NCBI GenBank assembly: GCA_016711825.1
Contig: JADJSG010000010.1
Span: 105,001 to 169,000, forward strand
Source of the DNA: Bacteroidota bacterium
GTDB taxonomy: Bacteria > Bacteroidota > Bacteroidia > Chitinophagales > Chitinophagaceae
Reading direction: 5' to 3'
Length of the DNA stretch: 64,000 bases
Part shown: positions 43,545-53,600 of the stretch, piece after piece
Numbering within the stretch: the stretch's first letter is position 1
How the letters are laid out: each line of letters opens with the position of its first letter
The notes under the pieces: model-generated
Seen by the model: only the letters and a program-made list of their open reading frames with translations
Told to the model about the DNA's origin: nothing
The model's database searches: none
Translations under genes and position numbers: made by a program

Positions 43545-44480
43545 TCATTCTAAAGCAGCCGCACCTAAAATAGCCGCATCATTTTCGGGCAACTTGGATT
43601 GAAGCATTTTTACTTTACCTTGATATATTTTTAATAGATTTTCTTCAAAATATTTTCGGGTAGGGTTTAATATAAAATCGCCTGCTTGGGCTAAACCACC
43701 AAATAAAATAATGGCTTCTGGACTTGTTATGGCTACTGCATCAGCTAAGGTTTGCCCCAGAATTTTTCCTGTAAATTCAAATATTTCCAATGCAAGTAAA
43801 TCTCCTTGTTTTGCAGGTTCAAAAAGTTGCTTAGAATCTGAAATCACCTGATGATTCAATACGCTTGCCTTTTCATATTTTGCAATAAAATCATTGGCTG
43901 TTTTTACGATACCTGTTGAGGATGTATAGGTTTCTAAACAACCCTTTCTACCACAACCACATAATCTGCCATCACGCACTGCGATGACATGTCCCAATTC
44001 ACCAGCAAAACCATCATGACCATAAATCAGTTGTCCATTGGCTACAAAACCACTTCCTACCCCTGTACCTAAAGTAACCATGATGAAATCATTCATCCCC
44101 TTTGCAGCACCATACATCATTTCGCCCATGGCAGCTGCATTTGCATCATTGGTAACCTTTACCGTTATAGAAAATTTTTCTTTCATCATGGAGGCCAATG
44201 GTATCACCCCTTTCCATTCAAGGTTTGGTGCAAATTCAATATTGCCTGTATAATAATTCCCATTGGGTGCTCCTACACCTATAGATAGAATTTGTTCATA
44301 CAATATAGCCGGTATATTTTGTTTGATTGCATTGTATAATGTTTCTACAAATAAGTCCACATTTGCATAACCCCGTGTAGAAACATTTCCTTGTGCCAAT
44401 ATGTTTCCTTCATGATTTACAACACCATATGCAGCTTTAGTGCCCCCAATATCAATGCCCAGTCGAAGTGTTTGTATCAT
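43545..44480 (-). CDS. ROK-family sugar kinase
   Basis: Sugar kinase of the ROK family, probably a glucokinase or N-acetyl-hexosamine kinase. The N-terminal phosphate-binding motif is GIDIGGTKAAYG (residues 8-19). The catalytic aspartate lies in TNDANAAAMGE. The ROK zinc motif is complete: GELGHVIAVRDGRLCGCGRKGCLE (quoted in part: LCGCGRKGCLE). The 311 residues are standard. Its start overlaps the stop of the upstream sugar transporter gene by 29 bp, so uptake and phosphorylation of the same sugar are very likely coupled. Glucose is the best guess from the transporter family; other hexoses are possible. Confidence 0.92.
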   Translation of the reverse strand: MIQTLRLGIDIGGTKAAYGVVNHEGNILAQGNVSTRGYANVDLFVETLYNAIKQNIPAILYEQILSIGVGAPNGNYYTGNIEFAPNLEWKGVIPLASMMKEKFSITVKVTNDANAAAMGEMMYGAAKGMNDFIMVTLGTGVGSGFVANGQLIYGHDGFAGELGHVIAVRDGRLCGCGRKGCLETYTSSTGIVKTANDFIAKYEKASVLNHQVISDSKQLFEPAKQGDLLALEIFEFTGKILGQTLADAVAITSPEAIILFGGLAQAGDFILNPTRKYFEENLLKIYQGKVKMLQSKLPENDAAILGAAALE

Positions 44481-45882
44481 AGTCTATACCTTGTTTTAAA
44501 AGTAATTTTCTTACATAAAATCCGTACCAGGCTAAAAATAAAAAGCAGATAACGGCTACCCAATAAGACTGGTGAATACCAATGGAAGAAATATCAGATA
44601 ATTTACCCTGTAAAGGAGGAATGATGGCGCCTCCCAATATCATCATGATTAACAATGAAGAACCTTGAGTGGTATATTTACCCAAACCAGCAATCGCTAA
44701 ATTAAAAATACAAGGCCACATCACACTGCAGAATAAACCACCACTCATAAATGAATAAAGGGCGATATCGCCTGTTGTAAACAAACCTACAATCATCATG
44801 ATGCTTGCAGCCAATCCAAACAGCATCAATGTTCTTGCTGGTTTTTCTTGTGCCATAAAATTCGCAATAATAAAAATGACAATCCAAATAGCGTACATAT
44901 ACAAGTCGGACACATCGCCTTCACGTAAATTATTAAAAAACAATACAATACCAAAAGCAATAAATGGAACGAGTATGTTTAAAACAATTTTGAGTTGTTT
45001 ACTCATTTTAAAAACATTTAAAGCACCTGTCCATCTGCCTATCATTAAGCTTCCCCAATATAAAGAAATATATTTTGCAATCTGTGTATGATCTATCCCC
45101 TTGATTTCTTTTGTTTCAAGGAGTGCTCCCATATTGCTTCCAATGGTCACTTCGACCCCTACATAAATAAATATAGCCAGCATCCCTAAGGTTAGTTGTG
45201 GATACTTCAAAGCCCCCAGACTTGACTCCCCCACTTCTTCGTTTTTAGGACTTGGCAGTTTTGAAAATGCAAGAAATAAAGCCACCATCAATAATACAAT
45301 ACTCAAGATAATAAAGGGCATTTTAATGGCTTCCATACCAATGTCTTTGACTGCAGCTGATTTGGGCGAACCAAACAAGGCGAATCCAAATATAACAGGC
45401 CCTAAGGAAGTGCCCAGGGAGTTGATACTTCCTGCTAAATTGAGTCTGAATGAACCTTTTGAAGGATCACCAAGATTAATAACAAATGGATTTGCCACAA
45501 TTTGCAACAATGAAAATCCAAAAGCTATGACAAACAAACCGATGAGAAAAAAAAGATATTGGTCATAGGTTACAGCAGGCACAAATAACATTGCACCAAT
45601 TGCTGAAATCACCAAACCGAGTACAAGTCCTTTCTTCATACCATATTTGTTGAAAGGATCGCCTAAGGCTTTGCTCCAAAAAAAATAAATTAACGACCCA
45701 ACAAAATAAGCGAAATAGAAAGCATAATCAACAAGTTGCGATTGAAACTGACTTAAGTTAAAATGATTTTTCAGCATGGGAATTAGCACCCCGTTACTGG
45801 CTGCTACAAAACCCCAAAAGAAAAAAACAGAGATAATGGTTGCTAAAGCAGATTGATTAGCCGCGGATGATTGTTTTTCCAT
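44452..45882 (-). CDS. Sugar:H+ symporter, FHS/FucP-GluP family
   Basis: Twelve-segment major facilitator of the fucose-galactose-glucose (FHS) family, which imports hexoses with protons. The first helix region SVFFFWGFVAASNGVLIPML and the following LVDYAFYFAYFVGSLIYFFW (both 20 residues) are typical of FucP/GluP. Later landmarks include LQIVANPFVINLGDP and NLAGSINSLGTSLGP in the N-half and FSMWPCIFNLAI-like GLFCSVMWPCIFNLAI in the C-half. The 476-residue length is a little long for the family. It overlaps the ROK kinase by 29 bp, which makes a two-gene sugar-use unit. The near-promoter TATATTTA lies shortly upstream. Confidence 0.92.
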   Translation of the reverse strand: MEKQSSAANQSALATIISVFFFWGFVAASNGVLIPMLKNHFNLSQFQSQLVDYAFYFAYFVGSLIYFFWSKALGDPFNKYGMKKGLVLGLVISAIGAMLFVPAVTYDQYLFFLIGLFVIAFGFSLLQIVANPFVINLGDPSKGSFRLNLAGSINSLGTSLGPVIFGFALFGSPKSAAVKDIGMEAIKMPFIILSIVLLMVALFLAFSKLPSPKNEEVGESSLGALKYPQLTLGMLAIFIYVGVEVTIGSNMGALLETKEIKGIDHTQIAKYISLYWGSLMIGRWTGALNVFKMSKQLKIVLNILVPFIAFGIVLFFNNLREGDVSDLYMYAIWIVIFIIANFMAQEKPARTLMLFGLAASIMMIVGLFTTGDIALYSFMSGGLFCSVMWPCIFNLAIAGLGKYTTQGSSLLIMMILGGAIIPPLQGKLSDISSIGIHQSYWVAVICFLFLAWYGFYVRKLLLKQGIDYDTNTSTGH

Positions 45883-45991
45883 ATATTTATTTTTAAAAGG
45901 TTAAATATATAAAAAAAGAGGGATGTACATTTTCTTTTTCACAAAGACTTCATCAACAATTTTTACAATGAATATAATTAATATTTAAAAC

Positions 45992-45999
45992 TATATTTG
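45992..45999 (+). promoter_or_regulatory. Putative -7 promoter box of the DedA gene
   Basis: TATATTTG, an exact TAnnTTTG match, ends 19 bases before the ATG at 46018. Its last bases also form a TTG that could be mistaken for a start codon at 45997. Confidence 0.45.
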
Positions 46000-46017
46000 C
46001 CACCTCAACAATATTTT

Positions 46018-46662
46018 ATGTTTCATACTTTAAAAGAAACCCTCTTAAATCCTGAATGGTATATTCAAATGGGGGGATTGTATTTGCTACTGTTTGTCAT
46101 CTTTGCAGAAACAGGATTATTTGTCGGATTTTTCTTACCCGGCGATTCATTGTTGTTTGTGGCAGGCATATACGTTGAAGAGTTAGCCGCAGAATTTTTT
46201 GATGTTCATTATATCATTATTATGTTGATGATTGCAATCGCCGGTGTTATTGGAAATTTTGTTGGATATTGGTTTGGTAAAAAATCAGGTCCGTTTATTT
46301 ATTCTAGAAAAGACACCTTCTTTTTCAAGAAAAAACATTTGATTTCTGCCCAACATTTTTATGAAAAAAATGGCGCATTAACCATCATTGCTGCTCGTTT
46401 TTTACCTATCATCAGAACTTTTGTTCCTATCGTTGCGGGTGTGGTTAAAATGGATTATAAGAAATTTACCTTGTATAATATCATTGGTTCTTTTGCCTGG
46501 GTATTTTCAATGATGTTAGCTGGATTATTTTTAAGCAAGCAGTTTCCATGGATTAAAACCAGGTTAGAAATCATCGTTGTAGTGATAATTTTAGTAACCA
46601 CTTTGCCCGTTATTATAAAATTTGCGCTTAGTGGCAAAAAACAAGCTGAGGATAATAGTTAA
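46018..46662 (+). CDS. DedA-family membrane protein (VTT domain)
   Basis: Polytopic inner-membrane protein of the DedA superfamily; members move lipids or polyprenyl phosphates across the membrane and support membrane potential and envelope integrity. Family motifs are FAETGLFVGFFLPGDSLLF (residues about 27-45), a glycine-rich GNFVGYWFGKKSG, the re-entrant signature AARFLPIIRTFVPIVAG (about 121-137) and GSFAWV. I chose ATG 46018 (214 residues), because the frame upstream consists only of promoter bases. It starts a short plus-strand pair with an MFS gene 69 bp downstream. Confidence 0.93.
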   Translation: MFHTLKETLLNPEWYIQMGGLYLLLFVIFAETGLFVGFFLPGDSLLFVAGIYVEELAAEFFDVHYIIIMLMIAIAGVIGNFVGYWFGKKSGPFIYSRKDTFFFKKKHLISAQHFYEKNGALTIIAARFLPIIRTFVPIVAGVVKMDYKKFTLYNIIGSFAWVFSMMLAGLFLSKQFPWIKTRLEIIVVVIILVTTLPVIIKFALSGKKQAEDNS

Positions 46663-46731
46663 ATATCCAATTCGCTGAATTATTTTTATCCATGATTTTT
46701 AAATTTATTTCTTCTTTCAAATCATGATACA

Positions 46732-47958
46732 ATGAAATCATCTACAAAGATTTTCAGTATACCAGTATTGGTTGCTGCCCTGGGCTATTTTGTTGATATC
46801 TATGATTTAGTGCTTTTTAGCGTAGTACGCAAACCCAGTTTAACAGCCATTGGCATATTGCCAGATGACCTTGAAAAAAGTGGCCTTTTTCTGTTAAACA
46901 TTCAAATGATTGGCATGCTAGTAGGTGGACTTATGTGGGGCATTATTGGTGATAAGAAAGGGCGTTTATCGGTATTGTTTGGATCTATTGTTTTGTATTC
47001 GATTGCAAATATTTTAAATGCGTATGTTGTTAACATAACCCAATATGGTTTTTTACGTTTTATGGCTGGTGTAGGGCTCGCAGGCGAATTAGGTGCTGGT
47101 ATTACTTTAGTTTCAGAAATTTTACATAAAGACAAACGTGGCTGGGGCACTACTATCGTTGCTACAGTGGGGGTTTCAGGTGCCATGTTAGCAGGTTTAT
47201 TAGCAGTCATGCATGTTCCCTGGACTACTTGTTATATCATTGGGGGCATTTTGGGATTATTATTACTTCTTATGCGTGTCAGTATGTTTGAATCAGGAAT
47301 GTACCACACCACTAAAAAAACGGGCAAACAGTTAGGATCACTTTCTCTTATTTTTTTCAATAAAACACGTTTATTTACTTACCTCAAATGCATACTCATT
47401 GGCTTACCTATCTGGTATGTCATTGGTATTTTAATTACGTTAAGTCCTGAACTGGGCAAAGAATTGGGTATAAAAGGTGAAATCATGCCGGCAAAATCAA
47501 TCATGTATTGCTATGCAGGTGTTACTATAGGCGATCTTATTTCAGGTGTATTAAGTCAGTTATTAAAAAGCAGAAAGAAAGTATTACAGTTATTTGTCTT
47601 TGGCACTTTACTAATGGTCATTGCCTATTTCTTTATGCACGGCACTTCTGTACAGTATTTCTATATACTTTTTGCTGTACTAGGATTTGCAGCAGGTTAT
47701 TGGGCAGTTCTTATCACCACAGCTTCGGAACAGTTTGGCACCAATATCAGGGCTACGGTAACAACTTCAGTTCCTAATTTTATTAGAGCAGCCTTAGTGC
47801 CCATCTCATTTTTTTATACTTTTTTGCAACAGGCAGGCACTACCAAATTAAACAGCGCATTGATTACCGGTCTTATTTGTTGCAGTGTGGCCTTTATTGC
47901 AGCAACCCTTCTCAAAGAAAGTTATCATAAAGATTTAGATTATATGGAACACCATTAA
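46732..47958 (+). CDS. MFS transporter of unknown substrate
   Basis: Major facilitator with about twelve hydrophobic segments in 408 residues. The loop 2-3 signature is GDKKGRLSVLFGS, and the first helix has YFVDIYDLVLFSVVRKPSL. The RFMAGVGLAGELGAGITLVSE stretch in helix 4 (quoted in part: GVGLAGELGAGITLVSE) resembles the metabolite:H+ symporter and sugar-porter branches. The late GYWAVLITTASEQFGTNIRAT segment is also seen in that branch. The substrate cannot be assigned. It follows the DedA gene by 69 bp on the same strand and converges on a DUF4397 lipoprotein gene. Confidence 0.85.
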   Translation: MKSSTKIFSIPVLVAALGYFVDIYDLVLFSVVRKPSLTAIGILPDDLEKSGLFLLNIQMIGMLVGGLMWGIIGDKKGRLSVLFGSIVLYSIANILNAYVVNITQYGFLRFMAGVGLAGELGAGITLVSEILHKDKRGWGTTIVATVGVSGAMLAGLLAVMHVPWTTCYIIGGILGLLLLLMRVSMFESGMYHTTKKTGKQLGSLSLIFFNKTRLFTYLKCILIGLPIWYVIGILITLSPELGKELGIKGEIMPAKSIMYCYAGVTIGDLISGVLSQLLKSRKKVLQLFVFGTLLMVIAYFFMHGTSVQYFYILFAVLGFAAGYWAVLITTASEQFGTNIRATVTTSVPNFIRAALVPISFFYTFLQQAGTTKLNSALITGLICCSVAFIAATLLKESYHKDLDYMEHH

Positions 47959-48011
47959 GCAAACTTTAGGTCGATGAGCATGAAGCAATTGTCCATAGAC
48001 TATGGCATCAT

Positions 48012-48695
48012 TTATAGATAATCAAGGGTACTTTCTATGACAAAAAAGCTCAAACTATCAAGCCCTGTAGCCCCTACATTTCCTCTTAAAAACAAGGTAT
48101 AGAATGCACCTGCTTTATAATTATATGGATTCTGTGTAGTGAGTGTATTCATTCCACCTGTACCTTTTGCTTTAAATTGATGAATGCCATCATTCATTTG
48201 AATATATTCGCTATTGAGGCCATTGGTATAATTTGTAAATAATGGCACTGTATCTTCATCACGATGAATATCTACACTTGGTGCATTGTTAGAAAAATGT
48301 AAAAATCGTAATTTGCAATTTGAACCAGGTGCAGTAACGTAATTTTCATCAATCACCTTATACCTTAACGTGTTGACAGAGTCGTATACAAAAAGAGAAT
48401 AATGTTTATTTTCGGTCATTAATAATGTCGTGTCTACTATCACATTACCCATTGCATTTTTAATTTGTATTTTATGCGGGCCTTCAATAAATTCTCTAAA
48501 TAAACTAAAATTTAAATATTGAATATTTGAAGCGTAAACAGGTTCATAATCTACAAATAAGTTGACGTCTCCTGCATTATATGATGCATTGATTGTTCGA
48601 AGTTTTGCTTTGTGGTCTTTTACTTTATTGCCTTCACATGCACTAAAAAAAAGTATCGTAAAAAACAGCCCTAGGGCATAGATAAAATATTTCAT
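48012..48695 (-). CDS. DUF4397-type lipoprotein
   Basis: Predicted lipoprotein: residues 1-19 are a lipoprotein signal ending in the lipobox FFSAC, with lipidated C20. The mature part has two beta-rich units, RTINASYNAGDVNLFVDYEP and RFLHFSNNAPSVDIHRDED, that start with the pattern typical of DUF4397 domains (a strand, then Ala/Asn-x-D-V-x-(L/I)). The role of DUF4397 is unknown; such proteins are usually on the outer membrane of Bacteroidota. It starts 10 bp downstream of the rhomboid gene stop and is probably read from the same transcript, which raises the possibility of a functional link that the sequence cannot prove. Confidence 0.82.
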   Translation of the reverse strand: MKYFIYALGLFFTILFFSACEGNKVKDHKAKLRTINASYNAGDVNLFVDYEPVYASNIQYLNFSLFREFIEGPHKIQIKNAMGNVIVDTTLLMTENKHYSLFVYDSVNTLRYKVIDENYVTAPGSNCKLRFLHFSNNAPSVDIHRDEDTVPLFTNYTNGLNSEYIQMNDGIHQFKAKGTGGMNTLTTQNPYNYKAGAFYTLFLRGNVGATGLDSLSFFVIESTLDYL

Positions 48696-48705
48696 ACGGT
48701 TAAAA

Positions 48706-49332
48706 TTAATTAAAAAATCTAGGATGTTTTAGTTGTTCTAAGAAATATGAGATTAAATGAGGTTTAAAAACGATAGGAAACACTAAACCATATACAGCTC
48801 CCCATAAATGAGCATCATGCCCAATATTATCTCCCCCTTTTTTACTCATGTATGTTGAATACACAACATAACCTACTGCAAAAAGCAATGCAGGTATTGG
48901 GATAAAAAAGTTAAGCATTAAAGTTTGCCATGGATCAAAAAGAATGGTAGCAAATAACACTGCAGCTATAGCACCACTAGCCCCTAAAGAACGATAATAA
49001 TTATCGTCTTTATGTTTGCCATAACTTGGTGCGCTTGCAAACATTAATGCTGACAAATAGAATACTGGATACACAAACGGATTTCCAAAAAGGTATTCAA
49101 AGGTTATTTCAATTTGCCTACCAAAAAAATACAAAGTCAACATATTAAAAATTAAATGTTGAATATCTGCATGTATAAATCCATGTGTAATAAAACGCCA
49201 CCATTCATTTTTATTTTTGATATCTACAGGATAAAATATCAAACGATTTAGCATATCTACATTCGAAAAAGCCGAAAATGAAGTAATGGCTGTGATACCT
49301 ATAATAATGTATGTAACGATTCCTTGACTCAT
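48706..49332 (-). CDS. Rhomboid-family intramembrane serine protease
   Basis: Cleaves transmembrane helices within the membrane. Catalytic serine S119 is in SLGASGAIAA and the catalytic histidine is likely H175 in GHDAHLWGAVYG. The first-loop WWRFITHGFIHADIQHLIFNM region (quoted in part: WWRFITHGFIHADIQHL) holds the conserved WR and the HxxxxHLxxN pattern of rhomboids. Six hydrophobic segments fit 208 residues. It is followed closely by the DUF4397 lipoprotein gene on the same strand. Natural substrates are not predictable from sequence. Confidence 0.93.
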   Translation of the reverse strand: MSQGIVTYIIIGITAITSFSAFSNVDMLNRLIFYPVDIKNKNEWWRFITHGFIHADIQHLIFNMLTLYFFGRQIEITFEYLFGNPFVYPVFYLSALMFASAPSYGKHKDDNYYRSLGASGAIAAVLFATILFDPWQTLMLNFFIPIPALLFAVGYVVYSTYMSKKGGDNIGHDAHLWGAVYGLVFPIVFKPHLISYFLEQLKHPRFFN

Positions 49333-49422
49333 AAGTATGTTTGTCTTTTTTTTATAAAAATTTGCTTAGCCTTTTACCATTTTTAAATCATTCATGATAA
49401 GACTAATTGCTTCAAATTTTAA

Positions 49423-50628
49423 TTAATTATTTGTTGCAAGTTCATCATATTGCTGCAAAGCTATTTCTAAACAATCCATAGCATTGTTTATATCATCGCA
49501 ATTCAATACATACGCAAATCTCACTTCCTGTTTACCCAAACCTGGAGTTGCATAAAACCCTGCAGCGGGTGCCATCATCAATGTTTGATTATTGTATGAA
49601 AATTTTTCTAACAACCATTGACAAAAAGTTTCTGCATCTGCTACTGGCAACTTTGCCATTGCATAAAATGCGCCTCCTGGATTTGGACAAAATACTCCTG
49701 GAATAGCATTCAAACGTTTAACTAATAAATCTCTTCTTTTTACATATTCTTGCTTTACTTCTTCAAAATAATCGGCTGGTAAATCAATGGCTGCTTCCCC
49801 TGCAATTTGGGCAAAAGTGGGTGGGCTCAACCTTGCTTGTGCAAATTTCATTGCTGTATTATACACCTCTTTGTTTTTTGTTATAAATGCACCTATCCTT
49901 CCTCCGCAAGCACTGTATCTTTTTGAAATGGTGTCCATAAGTATTACATTACTTTCCATTCCTTGTAAATGCATCGCAGAAACATGGATTTGATCATCAT
50001 AACAAAATTCTTTATAGGCTTCATCAGAAAACAAAAACAGGTTATGCTTTAAACAAATTTCTTTAAGAACATTCATTTCATCTGCTGAGTATAAATATCC
50101 TGTGGGGTTATTCGGATTACAAATCATGATGGCTTTTGTCTTTCCTGTAATATTTTTTTCAAAATCTTCAATTGGAGGTAATTTAAATCCATCTTCAATA
50201 TGTGATGTAATCGGTACTATTTTAATTTGTGCAGCTACCGCAAATCCATTATAATTTGCATAAAAAGGTTCTGGCACAATGACTTCATCATGAGGGTCTA
50301 AGCAACTCATCATCGCAAATTGTATTGCTTCACTACCACCTGTCGTTACAATAATTTCATCTTTAGTGACATGAATATTCAACCTTTTATAATATTCCGT
50401 AAGTCTACTTCTGTAGCTTTCAAAACCAGCACTATGACTATATTCAAGTATTTCAATTTTGGTATTTTTAACAGCATCCATTATCAGTTTTGGCGTAATA
50501 ATATCGGGCTGTCCAATGTTCAGGTGATACACTTTGGTACCTCTTTTTTTTGCTTGCTCTGCAAATGGTACTAATTTTCTGATGGGTGAAGATGGCATCA
50601 TCTCCCCACGATGTGATATAGTTGGCAT
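49423..50628 (-). CDS. Class I/II pyridoxal-phosphate aminotransferase (aspartate/alanine type)
   Basis: Fold-type I aminotransferase of the aspartate aminotransferase Ib group. PLP-binding residues are visible: N174 in NPNNPTG, D202 and Y205 in SDEAYKEF, and the Schiff-base lysine K236 in DTISKRYSACGGRIG. A C-terminal RFAYVLN arginine would bind the substrate carboxylate. The 401 residues are typical. Aspartate/2-oxoglutarate is the likeliest pair, but alanine or aromatic acids are possible. It lies 57 bp after the stop of the giant surface-protein gene on the same strand but has its own promoter box. Confidence 0.92.
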   Translation of the reverse strand: MPTISHRGEMMPSSPIRKLVPFAEQAKKRGTKVYHLNIGQPDIITPKLIMDAVKNTKIEILEYSHSAGFESYRSRLTEYYKRLNIHVTKDEIIVTTGGSEAIQFAMMSCLDPHDEVIVPEPFYANYNGFAVAAQIKIVPITSHIEDGFKLPPIEDFEKNITGKTKAIMICNPNNPTGYLYSADEMNVLKEICLKHNLFLFSDEAYKEFCYDDQIHVSAMHLQGMESNVILMDTISKRYSACGGRIGAFITKNKEVYNTAMKFAQARLSPPTFAQIAGEAAIDLPADYFEEVKQEYVKRRDLLVKRLNAIPGVFCPNPGGAFYAMAKLPVADAETFCQWLLEKFSYNNQTLMMAPAAGFYATPGLGKQEVRFAYVLNCDDINNAMDCLEIALQQYDELATNN

Positions 50629-50651
50629 GTGATTTATTTAGTAAATGGGTA

Positions 50652-50659
50652 CAAATATA
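50652..50659 (-). promoter_or_regulatory. Putative -7 promoter box of the aminotransferase gene
   Basis: On the minus strand the bases read TATATTTG, an exact TAnnTTTG match 24 bases before the ATG at 50628. It lies in the 57-bp gap behind the giant gene, so the aminotransferase need not depend on that transcript. Confidence 0.45.
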
Positions 50660-50685
50660 AATGGAATGTTACTACTTTTTAATAT

Positions 50686-53600
50686 TTATCTAATAAGATT
50701 AATATCTCCTTTTTTGATATAATTTTCACCATCGGTGAGACAAGTGTATCTAAATATGTAATAATAAGTATTCATATCACAAGCTTCGCCTCTGTCATTG
50801 CCATCCCATCCACTCCTAAAGTCATTGGTACTCCATATTCTTTTTCCCCATCGATCAAATACTTCAAATTGAATCAGTTCAATTCCACTGCTTGTGGTGA
50901 CCCTAAAAATATCGTTATTGCCATCACCATTGGGCGAAAATGCATTCGGTACAAATACCTCTTCGCAGCATGGGCCAGGCTCTATATACACTGAATCAAT
51001 CTCTTTACAACCCCTGGCATCAGTTACCTCTACCACATAGTATCCATAAAATAAATTGATTGCTTTTTCATCATACTGAGCAGGTGAAGTATTCCACAAA
51101 TAGGTATATGGAGCTTCTCCACCAATTACATTTGCTAATGCCCATCCTTCTGTTCCTTTGCCATAGCAACTTAAATCTTTTTTCGATAAGATGATATCCA
51201 TTGGAAATAATGGAGGTGAGACTGCTATGATTGTATCAAATTCGCATCCCATTGAATCTTTAATACTTAAACTATAAACGCCTTCATGCAAACCCGTAAA
51301 AATACCTGTTTTATTTACCTGCAATCCTGGTCTTAAATAGTACGTATATCCACCATGACCACCTGTTGCAATTGATATAATTTTACCATTACTATAGCCC
51401 TTACAATACACAGGGTCGATTTGTAATTTTTCAAAAGCCAGTCTTTCTGGCTGTGTTAATACAATATTTGAATCTATAGTACAACCTAAAGCATCCATAA
51501 CTGTAGCTACATAGTTACCGCCCAATAACTGATTAAAAAATCCATTCGTATTTGGATTTTGATTATTTAAGTAATAGGTCAATTGTCCCACACCACCACT
51601 AGCAGTTAGTTGTATAATACCATTTGATTCGCCCCAGCATTTTGGACTTACAAAAGTAATTTCATCAAAAACAATTTTATTATTTTGCAAAAGCACAACT
51701 GTTGTTGAAACTGTACAGTTATTGGCATCTGTAGCTATGATAGTATAAGTACCTGCTTGCAATAAAGTAAAATTCCCCAATGGATTTTGCAATCCCATAT
51801 TAGGTTGTATATTATATACAATAACTCCAGTACCACCACTTGCTGTTACCGTAATGGTTCCTGTAGAATCTCCAAAACATTTTACATCTTCCTTCGTTAC
51901 AATATCAAATTTCACAGGGGTAGGTTCTGTTATCACAATAGGCTGTATTGATGTGCTACATTGATTTGAATCAGTCACATTTACTGTATATGTCCCAACA
52001 GTAAGCCCTGTAAATACACCTGTACCGTTATTGATATTTAAAGGTAAAATGGTAAATAAGTATGGTGTAGTTCCACCATTTGCGCCAATATCTATTTGCC
52101 CGTTATTACCACCGCTGCACAATATATTTTGAATGTTTAATACAGTAGCTGTCAACGGCAATGGTTCCGTAATCATTACTATAGTTGAAATAGAACAGAG
52201 GTTAGCATCGGTAACGGTAATGGTATAATTGTTGAAGGGTAAATTATTAAATAACCCATTTCCATTATTAATATTCTGAGGCAATAAATTGTAATTTAAT
52301 AATCCTGTACCTCCACTCACATTTATTTGAATACTACCATTTGAATCGCCATTGCATAGAACATTCGACGAAGTCAAAGAATCTATCATTAATGGTAATG
52401 GGTTTATTATAGTCACTGTTGTATCAATTGAACAACCATTGGCATCAGTGATTTGAATGGTATAATTGTTTGCTACAAGTGCGTTGAATACCCCCGTCAC
52501 ATTGGTTATGTTAAGTGGTTGAATGTTATATGTTAGGACCCCTATTCCACCTACCGCGTTCACATTGATTGTACCGTCATTTACATTTGAGCAAGTAATG
52601 TCGGTATAGTTTAATGTATTGATACTGATTGCTGTAGGTTCAGCAACAATCAAAGCAGTGGTGAGTGTGCAATTATTTGCATCGGTAACTGTTACAGTAT
52701 AGGTGGCTGCAGTTAAATTATTAAATATCCCCGTGATGTTATTTTGTGGATTTGGATTCAAATCATAATTTAAAATGCCTGTACCTCCAGTTGCCTGTAC
52801 ACTAATTGAACCATCATTCCCATTTATACATAATACATCCGTCACAACAGTATTTGTGAAAACAATAGGTTGAGGTTGTGATATAAAAATACTCGATGTT
52901 ACGCTACATCCATTGGCATCGGTGGCTGTGACTGTATAAGTCGTATTGCCCATTAAATTATTAAATATTGTTGGCGGTACAAAATTGGCAAATGGATTAA
53001 TACCATAAGTAATATTACCTGTCCCACCTGTAGTGCTGACATCAATACTGCCATTATTGGCACCTGAACATAATGCTCCATTATTGAGTATATTGGTAAA
53101 TTGTAACATGGGCGGTTCATTGATAAGTACTATTGTACTCGCAGTGCAACCATTTGCGTCAGTTACTTGCACCGTATAAGTAAATGCCGTTAAATTGTTA
53201 TAAAGACCTGTTGCATTTGTAATACCGTTGGGTAAAAGTAAATAAGTCATTGGTCCAGCACCATTTGCGGTGACTGCAATTGCACCATTATTACCACCAA
53301 AACATAAGACATCTACCGTATTGTTTAAAGCAATTGTAGGGGCATTTGCTGAAGTCACCGTAAACGTACTTGTCACACTACATCCATTGCCATCTGTAAC
53401 AGTGGCTGTATACACATTGGCACATACACTGGTAAATAAATTATTTGCTTGGAAATTAATATTATCAATACTATACGTATAAATACCATTGCCACCTGTG
53501 GCAGTAATTGTGGAAGTGCCATCACAACCCGGAACACAAGTAGCATCAGTAACTGCTATGTTTGTAATCACAGGTGATGGTGTAGTATTAATAGTAATCA

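Noticed and set aside
47988..48008. Small palindrome CCATAG-A-CTATGG between the MFS and DUF4397 genes as a terminator
   Set aside because: The loop would be a single base and there is no U-tract.
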